Counted from the stretch's first letter, positions 1 to 8,139 are shown. The stretch: 64,000 bases of DNA from an uncultured Bifidobacteriaceae bacterium (GCA_947253155.1 CAMXYK010000005.1:14265-78264); one strand, 5' to 3'. Numbers and translations: made by a program. The notes: a model not told the origin generated them from the letters alone.

Positions 1-2
1 TT

Positions 3-383
3 ACTGGAAAGAACTTTATGGGGCAAAAACTAAATGGATACTATGGTAAAAAAACAAAAGAGGAGAGTGAAGTTCAAACAGAATCTATTGAATTTAATAA
101 CTCGTATTCAATCTTTTCTACAGACGATTTTTATACAAAACTGGTATTAGATCCAACACTTATAGAACTATTGAATAATTTGCAAAAAAGAATGCGAGTT
201 TGCTTGTACCTAGATAGTGAGCGTATTGTTGCAGCCTTTGATTCTGGTCGGTATTTATTTGGCGCTCCAGGAAAATCTGGTGTAGAAAACTTATCTTTAG
301 CAAGAGAATACTCAAAATTTAGAGATGTTTTGGCTGAGTATTACGAAATAATTAACGTAATTAGAGAGAAATTACAAAAGTAG
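3..383 (+). CDS. DUF3137-like protein, C-terminal part (cut by window edge)
   Basis: The reading frame is open to the left edge, so the ATG at 18 is probably internal and the true start lies outside. The visible 127 codons end in a segment (RMRVCLYLDSERIVAAFDSG) that resembles the C-terminal domain of DUF3137 proteins, where a beta-strand-rich region ends in a short helix. Its place fits: DUF3137 genes are often paired with lemA, which begins 27 nt downstream. No function is established for the family, and no catalytic motif is visible in this fragment. The family call rests on short similarity plus context, so it is moderate; another small membrane-associated hypothetical is possible. Confidence 0.5.
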   Translation, partial: TGKNFMGQKLNGYYGKKTKEESEVQTESIEFNNSYSIFSTDDFYTKLVLDPTLIELLNNLQKRMRVCLYLDSERIVAAFDSGRYLFGAPGKSGVENLSLAREYSKFRDVLAEYYEIINVIREKLQK

Positions 384-404
384 AAAAAGATTAGAACTAA
401 AGGT

Positions 405-437
405 GACATTATGGGAGACATTATGAGTGACATTATG
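405..437 (+). repeat. 12-bp tandem repeat carrying three start codons
   Basis: The motif GACATTATG occurs at 405, 417 and 429, a period of 12 bp, so each copy places an in-frame ATG (411, 423, 435). Only the first has a good Shine-Dalgarno sequence at the right distance. Copy number change would alter the N-terminus of LemA without breaking the frame. Confidence 0.75.
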
Positions 438-1001
438 GAAGACCTTATTGATAGGGACACTATGTTAATAGTTGTTGCGATAGCGGTTGTAGCGCTTATT
501 GCCTGGTTTATAGGCACGTTAAATAGGCTAAGAAAATATAGGGTGATTATAGAAGAGTCGCAGAAAAACGTTGATATTGCGCTCGCTAAAAGATACGATA
601 CGATTTGCCAAATGTTCAAAGTTGCTCAGTCGTTTGCAAAGTATGAAAAAACAACATTAGTGGATTTGGTGAGTTTAAGAGAAGGATTGGGTTCTGCGGA
701 TTCTAGTTCGGTAATCAAAAATCAGAATCATGCAATAGGGAAGATTTATGCTTTGGCGGAAGCTTATCCGGAATTGAAGTCTTCTGAACAATTTTTGAAC
801 TTGCAGGAAGAAATAAACGACGAAAACGAGCAGCTGGCGGCGGCAAAAAGAATTGTTAATAGTAATATCAGCACGCTTAATCAAAACATTGTTACATTCC
901 CAGTTTCACTTATTGCAGATTTAAGCGGAATAAAGCAGATGGATTTTCTTAGTGAGGATGATTTAAGCAATAAGAAGAATATAGATAGCATATTGGGTTA
1001 G
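411..1001 (+). CDS. lemA: LemA family protein
   Basis: Protein of 196 residues with one N-terminal membrane segment (about residues 18-38, MLIVVAIAVVALIAWFIG) followed by the typical LemA start of the soluble part, NRLRKYRVIIEESQKNVDIA, and a helical body including AEAYPELKSSEQFLNLQEEI. LemA proteins are small membrane-anchored helical proteins of unknown biochemical role; the soluble part probably faces outward. An AAGGTG ribosome site lies 7 nt before the ATG at 411. A 12-bp repeat makes three evenly spaced in-frame ATGs (411, 423, 435), so the exact start is uncertain. It follows the DUF3137-like gene and ends at a strong hairpin, so the two are likely one operon. Confidence 0.88.
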   Translation: MGDIMSDIMEDLIDRDTMLIVVAIAVVALIAWFIGTLNRLRKYRVIIEESQKNVDIALAKRYDTICQMFKVAQSFAKYEKTTLVDLVSLREGLGSADSSSVIKNQNHAIGKIYALAEAYPELKSSEQFLNLQEEINDENEQLAAAKRIVNSNISTLNQNIVTFPVSLIADLSGIKQMDFLSEDDLSNKKNIDSILG

Positions 1002-1040
1002 ATGGAATATTGAGCTGGGTGGCCTATAACCCGTTTATGA

Positions 1041-1080
1041 AGTAGCCAATCGTTGTAAATTTGCAGCGATTGGCTACTTT
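1041..1080 (+). terminator. Intrinsic terminator after lemA
   Basis: Perfect inverted repeat AGTAGCCAATCG (1041-1052) and CGATTGGCTACT (1067-1078) with a 14-nt loop, followed by TTGTGATTTTT. A 25-base piece of its loop and right arm recurs exactly at 2845-2869. Confidence 0.8.
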
Positions 1081-1166
1081 GTGATTTTTGCGTACTAATG
1101 CGTGTATTTGCATATAGGATTGAGTTGCTTGTAGGATGGAGCTGATCGTATGAAGGAGTTGATTAT

Positions 1167-1976
1167 ATGACAGAATATGATTTGCCGATTTTAGAGTATG
1201 ATTTCGATAAAAGCGCGGTTATTATGCCAAATCACGATAATATTTCTGTTCAGCTTCCATCTAAAGCGGTTTTTGCTTTCTTAGGCGATGAAATCGATCA
1301 GTATGCTTTAAGTAGAAAAGCTACGATTGTAGCAAATTTTGAATCTGCAACTAAAGTATATCCAATATATGTTTTGGAAGAAAAAGTAAAGAAAAAAGTA
1401 AGGGAAGACGCAAACAGCGAAGTAGAAGAAGAAACGCAAAAAATCTGCTTAGTACAGGCTCCAGTTGGCGCTCCTGCTGCTGTTCAGATTTTAGATTGGT
1501 TGATTTCTTACGGCGTTAGGGAAGTTGTTAGTGCTGGTTCTTGCGGATCGTTAGTTGATTATGCAGAAAATGTTTTTCTGGTTCCGTATAAAGCTTTAAG
1601 GGATGAGGGAACTTCTTATCATTATTTGCCTCCAAGTCGTTATGTTGATGTTTCAGAGCGCTCGAGGCGTGCTATTTTGCAAACTTTGCAAGCGCATAAT
1701 TTGCCTTATTATGAGGTTAAGACGTGGACTACGGATGGGTTTTTCCGTGAAACTAAGACGAAAGTTGCTAATCGTAAGCAGGAGGGGTGCGCGGTTGTTG
1801 AAATGGAATGTTCTGCTTTAGCGGCTTGTGCGCAAATGCGTGAGATTGTTTGGGGTGAGATCCTTTACACTGCAGATACTTTGCATGATGTTGAAAATTA
1901 TGATGAGCGTAATTGGGGCGGGGATTCTAAAGCGTATGCGCTTGAGCTTTGTATTGAAGCAGTGTTGCGCATTTGA
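1167..1976 (+). CDS. Nucleoside phosphorylase (PNP/UDP family)
   Basis: Cytoplasmic enzyme expected to cleave a nucleoside with phosphate to free base and (deoxy)ribose-1-phosphate, feeding purine or uridine salvage. The 269-residue protein has the family's phosphate-site region (GAPAAVQILDWLISYGVREV, then SAGSCGSL) and the ribose-binding VEMECSALAACA signature near residue 210, followed by TADTLHD. A lysine/glutamate-rich insert around residues 72-94 is unusual and looks like a surface loop. AAGGAG lies 8 nt before the ATG. It is a single gene between two hairpins. The base specificity cannot be read from the sequence; uridine and purine phosphorylases are both possible. Two nucleoside hydrolases elsewhere in the window suggest parallel salvage routes. 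Confidence 0.88.
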   Translation: MTEYDLPILEYDFDKSAVIMPNHDNISVQLPSKAVFAFLGDEIDQYALSRKATIVANFESATKVYPIYVLEEKVKKKVREDANSEVEEETQKICLVQAPVGAPAAVQILDWLISYGVREVVSAGSCGSLVDYAENVFLVPYKALRDEGTSYHYLPPSRYVDVSERSRRAILQTLQAHNLPYYEVKTWTTDGFFRETKTKVANRKQEGCAVVEMECSALAACAQMREIVWGEILYTADTLHDVENYDERNWGGDSKAYALELCIEAVLRI

Positions 1977-1977
1977 T

Positions 1978-2017
1978 ACGTTCATGCTGATGCTACATAT
2001 GAAATCAGCATAAACGT
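1978..2017 (+). terminator. Possible hairpin terminator after nucleoside phosphorylase
   Basis: Arms ACGTTCATGCTGAT (1978-1991) and ATCAGCATAAACGT (2004-2017) pair along 14 positions with one mismatch or wobble and a 12-nt loop. No T-run follows on either strand, so termination strength is uncertain. Confidence 0.45.
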
Positions 2018-2120
2018 GCTGTTAAGTAGATGTGCTTTGATTGCAGACTCCCATTAGCGTAATAGTGATAGAGTAAAGTTTATATAATTCATCCAATCGT
2101 GCTAATATGAGTTACAATAT

Positions 2121-2726
2121 ATGCACGAAAGGATGGTGAGTGTTATCGCTACATTATTAAATGCTAATAGCAGCAATATGCTTACTTTAAAAGAAGCAAA
2201 ATCTTGCGGACTGTCAAAATATAAGTTTTATAAATTTGTTAAAGATAATGAACTAGAACAGTTAAGCGGTGGAATATACGCGTCTAAAGACTCCTGGGTA
2301 GATGAGTTGCTTCTTATTCATAAGCGTTCACCATCTGCTGTTTTTTCTCACGACGAAGCTTTCTTTTATCATGGATTGGTTGATATGGAGCCAATTACTC
2401 ACACTATTACTGTTTACAGTGGTTTTAATGCTCATCGGCTGAAAGCGTCGTGCAATGTGAAAGTTTATAGCGTAAAAAAGGAATTGCTTGAAGTCGGAAA
2501 GATTTTAGTCACGGATAATCTCGGTAATAAAGTGCCAATGTATAATCTCGAAAGAACTGTCTGTGACGCGTTTAGAAGCAGAAATTTAATTGAGATTCAG
2601 GAATTTAATACAATCTTAAAATCTTATATTGCTAGACCAGACAAAGATCTCAATTTGTTGATGGAATATGCGAAACTTTTTAGAGTAAACAATGTTGTTC
2701 GCAAGTATTTTGAGGTGTTACTATAA
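2121..2726 (+). CDS. AbiEi-type antitoxin / transcriptional regulator
   Basis: Protein of about 200 residues with an N-terminal winged-helix part (TLKEAKSCGLSKYKFYKFVK, then EQLSGGIYASKD) and a C-terminal antitoxin part containing YNLERTVCDAFR near residue 150. This matches the AbiEi antitoxins of type IV toxin-antitoxin systems, which bind the promoter and counter the nucleotidyltransferase toxin AbiEii. A TACAAT -10-like box sits at 2113-2118, so the ATG at 2121 is very close to the transcription start; the in-frame ATG at 2133 or GTG at 2136 are alternatives, and GAAAGGA lies between them. The downstream toxin gene is reduced to a stub, so the antitoxin is orphaned here. Confidence 0.85.
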   Translation: MHERMVSVIATLLNANSSNMLTLKEAKSCGLSKYKFYKFVKDNELEQLSGGIYASKDSWVDELLLIHKRSPSAVFSHDEAFFYHGLVDMEPITHTITVYSGFNAHRLKASCNVKVYSVKKELLEVGKILVTDNLGNKVPMYNLERTVCDAFRSRNLIEIQEFNTILKSYIARPDKDLNLLMEYAKLFRVNNVVRKYFEVLL

Positions 2727-2819
2727 GTGGGTTTAACGGATGCACAAATAAGAGGTAGAATCAAAAACCTCGCAGAACAAAATAGCGCAGATCCTCGCGT
2801 GCTAATGCGTCTAACGTAG
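2727..2819 (+). pseudogene. Truncated AbiEii toxin, first 30 codons only
   Basis: Directly after the antitoxin stop (TAA 2724-2726, zero spacing) a GTG opens a 30-codon frame reading VGLTDAQIRGRIKNLAEQNS followed by ADPRVLMRLT and a stop at 2817-2819. The RGRIKNLA...VLMRL pattern is the conserved N-terminal helix of AbiEii nucleotidyltransferases, which normally continues into the MERFL segment and the catalytic domain. Here the frame ends at that point and runs into a duplicated terminator fragment and tandem repeats. No nucleotidyltransferase motif survives, so the toxin cannot be active. The family assignment is from memory of the AbiEii N-terminus. Confidence 0.75.
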
Positions 2820-2828
2820 ACATGAGCT

Positions 2829-2869
2829 AGTGGCCATTAAGTGCAAATTTGCAGCGATTGGCTACTTTG
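2829..2869 (+). repeat. Degenerate second copy of the lemA terminator
   Basis: A 41-bp stretch aligns with 1041-1081; the last 25 bases (AAATTTGCAGCG then ATTGGCTACTTTG) are identical, while the left arm has drifted to AGTGGCCATTA. A shortened stem AGTGGCCA/TGGCTACT still pairs with one G-U. Confidence 0.7.
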
Positions 2870-2960
2870 AGATTGGCTACTTTGAGATTGGCTACTTTGA
2901 GATTGGCTACTTTGCTGTTGGCTGATTTGAGATTGACTGATTTGCGATTGGTTGATTGGT
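2856..2960 (+). repeat. 15-bp tandem repeat, seven units
   Basis: Units of GATTGGCTACTTTGA start at 2856, 2871, 2886 and 2901, then three diverged units at 2916, 2931 and 2946. The first unit is the right arm of the terminator-like element just before it. The three left-hand units are identical, which indicates recent expansion. It lies between the toxin stub and the terminator of the surface-protein gene. Confidence 0.85.
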
Positions 2961-2967
2961 GCTTAAA

Positions 2968-3010
2968 AATAAACGCCAGGGAGTTTATTTCAACTCGACT
3001 GGCGTTTATT
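2968..3010 (-). terminator. Terminator of the surface-protein gene
   Basis: Perfect 12-bp arms AATAAACGCCAG (2968-2979) and CTGGCGTTTATT (2999-3010). On the minus strand the stem is followed by ATTTTTAAGC, a short T-run, 48 nt after the stop of the gene at 3058. Confidence 0.78.
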
Positions 3011-3057
3011 AGTTATTTGCGTTTATTGGTTACTTGCGTTATTCGCTAGTTGCGTTT

Positions 3058-6024
3058 TTATTTGCTGTGCTTGCCGATGCGCGTGCGTTTAAGCGAAAGT
3101 GCTCCGAAAGCTGACATCAAGAACGCTAATCCAGCACCTGCAATGGTTGATGTTTCAGAGCCAGTGCGAGCAAGCGGTTCGTGTGTTTGCGGAGTTGGCG
3201 CTTCTTTCACAGTCTTTTCTTGCTCTGGTTCTGGTTCTTGTTCTGGTTTCGGTTCCGAAATTATAGGCACTGGGATAGGCTCAAATTTTGGAATTGGAAC
3301 AGGAATTGGCTCCGGCTCGGTAGTTGGAACAGGAGTTGGTTCTGGTTCCGGCTCTGGAATTGGAACAGGAGTTGGTTCTGGTTCCGGCTTAGGCGGTTCG
3401 GGTTGCGGTGTTGGTGGAACAACAGGTGGTTTTGGTGGTTCCGGTTTTGGTGGTTCCGGTTTTGGTGGTTCCGGCTTCGGCTTCGTAACCCTGAACAATG
3501 CGTTTATAAACACTACGTGGCTCGGTTTACCCTTCTCATGCAGCGTTATACCGTCCTCATATGTGTACGTTGGCGTCACCTTTTGATCAAGAATGATTGG
3601 TAAATTGTCAAGCTTCGAGCCATTTGTATTATAAGAATCTCCATCTTGAGCGTCTGCGTCTGCTGTAAATGTGATTGAATAATCTCTATGCAACGTATAT
3701 GCCGTCTTCATTTCAACCACAGTTGTCTTACCGTTACGGACAAGCATAACTTTATTTAAGCTTACTTCTTTTGGCTCTTGATCCAGCACCTTCATAAACT
3801 CATCGGTAATTTCATTGCCTATACTATAATCTGCGTTCAACAGATAGAACCTAAGCTTGATAGTCTTTTTTTCGCCCGGCTTGAAATAAGCAGGTATCCC
3901 ATAAATACCGTCGTTATATTCACCTATTACTGTTTTGCTGACGTTATCATCACCAAGATCGCTAAGCTTATATGGCTGACCTGTTCTAGGGTTGGTTGCA
4001 GTAGTACTGGAAGTGGTGGATTGAGTGGTCGGTTGCACAAGTTTCTCATTTACTTCTGTGCCTTCGTTATTTGTGTTCTTTACAATTGTAATAGAGTTAG
4101 TTGCAACATATAAAAACATCGTACCGTTTAGGCTCTTATACGTCGCAACATATATAGGATACGTGCGGCTAGTTTCGTCTTTTTTCCAATCGGTAACCTT
4201 AGCTGTACCTGAAAAAGTGCCACTCTCTGAATTAAACTTAACGCCGTTTGGCAAATCTCCAGCCACAATGTAATTCAATGAACCTGACGCAGAGCTTACA
4301 GCTACATTACCGATGCGTTTATTCTTATCTGAAATAACCAGTACCTTTTTGTGACTATCCTCGTCTTTGTAGATGAAAACAGGAGTCTCTTGATATTTTG
4401 TGATTTTTCCTGTGTTGTCAATCGTTTGCAATTTAAGATGACTTACTCGTGCAATAACACTTGTATTGTCGGATAAGCCTTCATAAAACAGTGCATCGAA
4501 ACGCCCTGTAGTAGAATTGTAAGTAACTTTGCTTTTATCAATGCCCTTCGGCAAATCGTCGCTTAAAATTCGCCAACGCAACGTTTTATCCGCCGACAAT
4601 CCAGTTGATACAACATTGTCAGGAGTGTCACTAAAGAGTTGAGCTTCGTCAGGTTTAGGCTGAGGTTTTGGCTTACCTGCGATATAGCTGGTATATGGTT
4701 TAAGAGTAAGATAATCTGCTGTGTTATACATTGTGACTTGAGCGAGATATAGCGGATATTCTCGCATAGTCTCGTTTTCTTGCCAATCGTTAATTTCTGG
4801 ATTTCCTTCGAAAGTTCCTTTACTAAGATTGTACTTAACGCCCTTTGGAAGTTTACCTCCTATTTGCTGCAAGATGCTGCATTGAGTATAGTCATATTGT
4901 TTCGACCATACCTTGTTATGCAATGCGTTCTCAAAATTAGCTTTTTCTTTTGCATCCTTAAAGAACCAAGGAGTATTTTCAAGATTTTCAGTTACTGGAA
5001 CTGTATCGTTCATGCCCATTGTTTGAAGCGTAATTCCTATAAAACGCTTTGCAACAACGCTTGGAGCTCTATTGTTTATTGGCGGCACAGTATTATCAAT
5101 GATTTTGGTTTTGAGTATGTGTGCGTCAGGATCGTAGTCAAGGAACTTGCTGCAGTATTCTTGCTCATCTATTGATGGTGAGTCGTTGTTGCTTAACACT
5201 CTCCAACGAACATAATTACCGCTTTTGTCGGTTGCAAGGCCTGCTGATAATTCGTTCCGATTAAATTCGAATGGCTTTGGTTCAGGCTTATGATTCTCCG
5301 AGCCTGCAGTTTTAAATGTTGGAATAACCTCTTCTTGGAGTTGCTTCCCATTCTTGTCATACATACGAAGTCCCTTGACGCGAATAATAGCGTTAGGATG
5401 TTCGCGCGCTGCGCTCTCGCGCCACTTGAACGTGTAGCTATAATCTGAGTTACGCGTTATAGCACTGCCATATGCAAGTTCGTATTTGTCTCCGTTCTTA
5501 TATTCGACGGATATATACTCATAATTATCATTGCAAGGGCCGTATTTCTTCGATTCGGCTAACGTAATCTCTTTATCGCCGCGCATGAACTTTGGTTTAA
5601 TGGTAACTGCTACACCCGGTTCTACCACTGTCATTTGAGGATATGAAACAGTTTCTTTATCAGACGCTACGTTTTCTCCTGTAGCTGCCTTTTCTGTAGT
5701 AGCTTCGATATCTGTAGTCTTAGTAGTTGTAGTAGATGGAGTTGCACTGCGGTATTCTGCAATGCTGGTTTTATCTTCGCGAGATTTATTATCTTCTGTT
5801 TTATCGTTGCTAGTTTTATTTTCGTTAGCTTTATTATTGCTGGCTTTGGTGCTATTTTCTAAAGCATTTTGATTAGTGAGATTGGCAGGGGGGGGGGTAG
5901 TTGTTTTTATGTTACTTGCATTAGTGTCAGCAGCGTAAGCGGTTTGGCTCATGCACACTGCGCAAGCTGCAGTCGCAATACCCATCATGGTTGAAGTCAG
6001 AATTATTTTTGTTGCCTTATTCAT
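3058..6024 (-). CDS. Large cell-wall-anchored surface protein
   Basis: Protein of 988 residues. It has a signal peptide (about residues 1-32, ending SQTAYAA), a Ser/Thr/Asn-rich disordered stretch, a long region with repeated Ig-like modules, a proline/glutamate-rich wall-spanning region (about 860-935), and a C-terminal sorting signal LARTG, hydrophobic segment and KRTRIGKHSK tail. The modules include two related units around residues 390-445 and 580-645, with LPKGVKYNLSKGTFEG and LPNGVKFNSESGTFSG; these resemble putative Ig-like (He_PIG) folds. The LAxTG motif is the type used by class E sortases in Actinobacteria. The ligand is unknown; an adhesin role is inference. A run of ten C in codons 43-46 can switch the frame. 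The first ATG is kept because the signal peptide begins there. Confidence 0.9.
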   Translation of the reverse strand: MNKATKIILTSTMMGIATAACAVCMSQTAYAADTNASNIKTTTPPPANLTNQNALENSTKASNNKANENKTSNDKTEDNKSREDKTSIAEYRSATPSTTTTKTTDIEATTEKAATGENVASDKETVSYPQMTVVEPGVAVTIKPKFMRGDKEITLAESKKYGPCNDNYEYISVEYKNGDKYELAYGSAITRNSDYSYTFKWRESAAREHPNAIIRVKGLRMYDKNGKQLQEEVIPTFKTAGSENHKPEPKPFEFNRNELSAGLATDKSGNYVRWRVLSNNDSPSIDEQEYCSKFLDYDPDAHILKTKIIDNTVPPINNRAPSVVAKRFIGITLQTMGMNDTVPVTENLENTPWFFKDAKEKANFENALHNKVWSKQYDYTQCSILQQIGGKLPKGVKYNLSKGTFEGNPEINDWQENETMREYPLYLAQVTMYNTADYLTLKPYTSYIAGKPKPQPKPDEAQLFSDTPDNVVSTGLSADKTLRWRILSDDLPKGIDKSKVTYNSTTGRFDALFYEGLSDNTSVIARVSHLKLQTIDNTGKITKYQETPVFIYKDEDSHKKVLVISDKNKRIGNVAVSSASGSLNYIVAGDLPNGVKFNSESGTFSGTAKVTDWKKDETSRTYPIYVATYKSLNGTMFLYVATNSITIVKNTNNEGTEVNEKLVQPTTQSTTSSTTATNPRTGQPYKLSDLGDDNVSKTVIGEYNDGIYGIPAYFKPGEKKTIKLRFYLLNADYSIGNEITDEFMKVLDQEPKEVSLNKVMLVRNGKTTVVEMKTAYTLHRDYSITFTADADAQDGDSYNTNGSKLDNLPIILDQKVTPTYTYEDGITLHEKGKPSHVVFINALFRVTKPKPEPPKPEPPKPEPPKPPVVPPTPQPEPPKPEPEPTPVPIPEPEPEPTPVPTTEPEPIPVPIPKFEPIPVPIISEPKPEQEPEPEQEKTVKEAPTPQTHEPLARTGSETSTIAGAGLAFLMSAFGALSLKRTRIGKHSK
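5888..5897 (-). repeat. C10 homopolymer tract inside the surface-protein coding region
   Basis: Ten consecutive G on the plus strand are ten C on the coding strand, encoding T43-P44-P45-P46 just after the signal peptide. At ten C the frame is open; gain or loss of one base would stop translation early. This is the typical position and length for slipped-strand phase variation. Confidence 0.9.
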
Positions 6025-6137
6025 AAAACACCCAACTCTCTAATCAACTAACTAATCAAGTAACTATCTATCTAGCTGCTTAAATAAACTTTTGTTATTT
6101 TGTTTAAAAATATAACAAATATACAATTGCACATTAC

Positions 6138-6143
6138 ATTATA
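6138..6143 (-). promoter_or_regulatory. Candidate -10 box for the surface-protein gene
   Basis: Plus-strand ATTATA reads TATAAT on the minus strand, 114 nt upstream of the start codon at 6024. No good -35 is seen at the expected place, so the call is weak. The leader between is AT-rich with short ACTAAC/ATCTA repeats. Confidence 0.3.
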
Positions 6144-6161
6144 ACAATCTTAATAAAAAAT

Positions 6162-6199
6162 AAAAGTGTTTATTGATAATTTTATCAATAAACACTTTT
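6162..6199 (-). terminator. Terminator after the antiporter gene
   Basis: Perfect 18-bp arms, AAAAGTGTTTATTGATAA (6162-6179) and its complement (6182-6199), with a 2-nt loop. On the minus strand it is followed by TATTTTTTATT. It separates the antiporter (ends 6303) from the surface-protein promoter. Confidence 0.85.
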
Positions 6200-6302
6200 G
6201 CGTTTCGAAAGGCCTAATCTCTATTAAATATTCAACTAAATATTCAACTAAAACATTTAGCTAAATAATACGAGATATCGGAAACTACTCGGGAATAATC
6301 TG

Positions 6303-7643
6303 CTAAATAAACTGCGAAATAACAATGCCGGCAGTCATAAGCGGAATATTGAAAATAAGGAACGTTGGAACGCAAGTATCCCAAATATGACTGTGCTGGC
6401 CGTCCGCGTTTAAGCCGGCAGTAGGTCCGAGTGTAGTATCGGAAGCAGGGGAGCCTGCGTCGCCAAGAGCTGCAGCGGAAGACATAAGAAGAATCGTTGC
6501 AGGAGTGCTAAAACCAATGCTCTGGCAAAGAGGCACGAACAAAACAGCAAGAATAGGAACAGTGCCAAACGAAGTTCCAATGCCCATAGTTACAAGCAAA
6601 CCAATAATCGTAATCACAAACGCAGCAACAAGCTTGTTCTGACCCATAGATGCAACACCTAAGTGCACAAGCTCCTCAACTCCGCCTGTTGCTTGAATCA
6701 CGTTAGCGTAGCCGCCGGCAATAAGCATAACGAAAGCAATAAGACCCATAAGCTTAACGCCGCCCATAAGCTGCTTGTCGATATCGTTCCACTTTATTGC
6801 GCCAAAAATAATCATCGTTGCAAGACCTGCAAGAGAAGAAAGCGAAAGATCCTTACTAATAACTTGCACTACTACAACAACAATAATCGCAAGAATAGTT
6901 ACGTAATGTGCTTTAGTAAGAGGGCCAACAACAGCGTCAGCAGCACGAGTATCAGCTTCGTTGGTTTCGTATTCGCGAGGCTTGCGGTATAGCACAAAAA
7001 CTGCAAACAGTAAGGCTGCGAGCATTGCGGCACCTAAATACCAGTTCACAGCGCTAACGTCTGCAACGCTAACCTTCATGCCGTTTTTAGAAAGATTCGT
7101 AGCAATAACAGTTTGGAAAATTAAGCCGAATCCAAACGGAATTGCAATGTACGGAACTTCAAGACCAAAAGCTGTGCAGCAGGCAGCTGCTCGGCGATCA
7201 ATCTTAAGTTTGTTCATAACTTGCAAAATCGGCGGAATAAGAATAGGAATGTAAGCAATGTGAACTGGCACAATATTTTGAGACATGCACGCAATTACTG
7301 TTAAAACAGCAAGAAGAATGAATTTGTTAGTGCCAATAATTTTGCTAATTTTTTTAGAAATAATTTGAGCCAAACCGGTTGCTGTAATTGCTTCTGCAAA
7401 AGTACCAAGCAAAATGTAGGCGAGTGCAGTTTGTGCGTTGGTAGAGAAACCGTCGCAAAGCAACGCCATAATCGTGTGATTCCCATCTCCAAAAAGCGGA
7501 AGATGGCCGGCAATGCCACCTGCAACGCAAGCTACTATCATTGATAGTAAAACATTAAGTTTTGCAAGACTAAGTGCGCATAGCACTACAACCGACACAA
7601 TAACCGGATTAAATATAATATTTAAAATTTGCAAACTTGGCAT
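6303..7643 (-). CDS. Na+/H+ antiporter family protein (YuiF/NhaC-like)
   Basis: Integral membrane protein of about 446 residues with 11-13 hydrophobic segments. The N-terminal ALSLAKLNVLLSMIVACVAG and the middle IACMSQNIVPVHIAYIPILI and SFGTVPILAVLFVPLC regions match the YuiF-like branch of the Na+/H+ antiporter superfamily, which exchanges cations or organic anions across the membrane; the transported substrate cannot be read here. I chose ATG 7643 because AAAGGGG lies 8 nt before it, while the GTG at 7652 has this site too close. It is transcribed alone and ends at the 6162-6199 hairpin. The related NhaC and dicarboxylate carriers are the main alternatives. Confidence 0.8.
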   Translation of the reverse strand: MPSLQILNIIFNPVIVSVVVLCALSLAKLNVLLSMIVACVAGGIAGHLPLFGDGNHTIMALLCDGFSTNAQTALAYILLGTFAEAITATGLAQIISKKISKIIGTNKFILLAVLTVIACMSQNIVPVHIAYIPILIPPILQVMNKLKIDRRAAACCTAFGLEVPYIAIPFGFGLIFQTVIATNLSKNGMKVSVADVSAVNWYLGAAMLAALLFAVFVLYRKPREYETNEADTRAADAVVGPLTKAHYVTILAIIVVVVVQVISKDLSLSSLAGLATMIIFGAIKWNDIDKQLMGGVKLMGLIAFVMLIAGGYANVIQATGGVEELVHLGVASMGQNKLVAAFVITIIGLLVTMGIGTSFGTVPILAVLFVPLCQSIGFSTPATILLMSSAAALGDAGSPASDTTLGPTAGLNADGQHSHIWDTCVPTFLIFNIPLMTAGIVISQFI

Positions 7644-8062
7644 GCCGTTCACCCCTTTAAATGCTTGAATTTAATATATTCTTTGAAGTAATACGTTTTA
7701 TTTCGTATTGCCTACGTTTTTATTTTTTGCATATGTATTCTTACATATGTATTTCTTACATTTAGTAATTAAAGACAATATAGCATGGAAGTATTTACAA
7801 CTTGTTTCTTAAGTAAATATAGAGTATAAACAACTAAATAAAAAATTTAGAGTAGCTTAACAATTGTTTACCCAAAAGAGTACGCTGAAGTGTGTTAGGT
7901 GAGGAATTAATAAAATCACCGGATGCTCGGTTTTACACCGTTTTATTGCAACATTGCAACGTGAGTTTATCGCGAGAAATAGCGGTAAAGCAATGTGAAA
8001 ATTAAAAATTGTTTTGCTAATTGTGAAGATCTAAAAATAAACAATAAACAATAAACAACAAA

Positions 8063-8102
8063 CTAAAAAACTAAAAAACTAAAAAACTAAAAAACTAAAA
8101 AT
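8063..8102 (+). repeat. 8-bp tandem repeat CTAAAAAA, five units
   Basis: C residues recur at 8063, 8071, 8079, 8087 and 8095, giving five CTAAAAAA units, the last slightly changed. Such A-tract arrays are in phase with less than one helical turn and are prone to slippage. The array lies about 115-155 nt upstream of the ABC transporter start. Confidence 0.85.
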
Positions 8103-8112
8103 TGAAAATAGT

Positions 8113-8139
8113 TATTTAGAGTATTTAGAGTATTTAGAG
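8113..8139 (+). repeat. 9-bp tandem repeat TATTTAGAG, three units
   Basis: Three exact units at 8113, 8122 and 8131, immediately before the AAGGAGG at 8141. Each unit contains a TATTTA that could act as a weak -10 box, so unit number would change promoter spacing; this is inference. Confidence 0.8.

Noticed and set aside
2846..2960. CRISPR-like array
   Set aside because: The 15-bp units are directly adjacent with no spacers and diverge at one end; this is a plain tandem repeat.
3050..3586. Glycine/serine-rich plus-strand frame of 178 codons
   Set aside because: It is the reverse image of the proline/glutamate-rich wall region of the surface protein.
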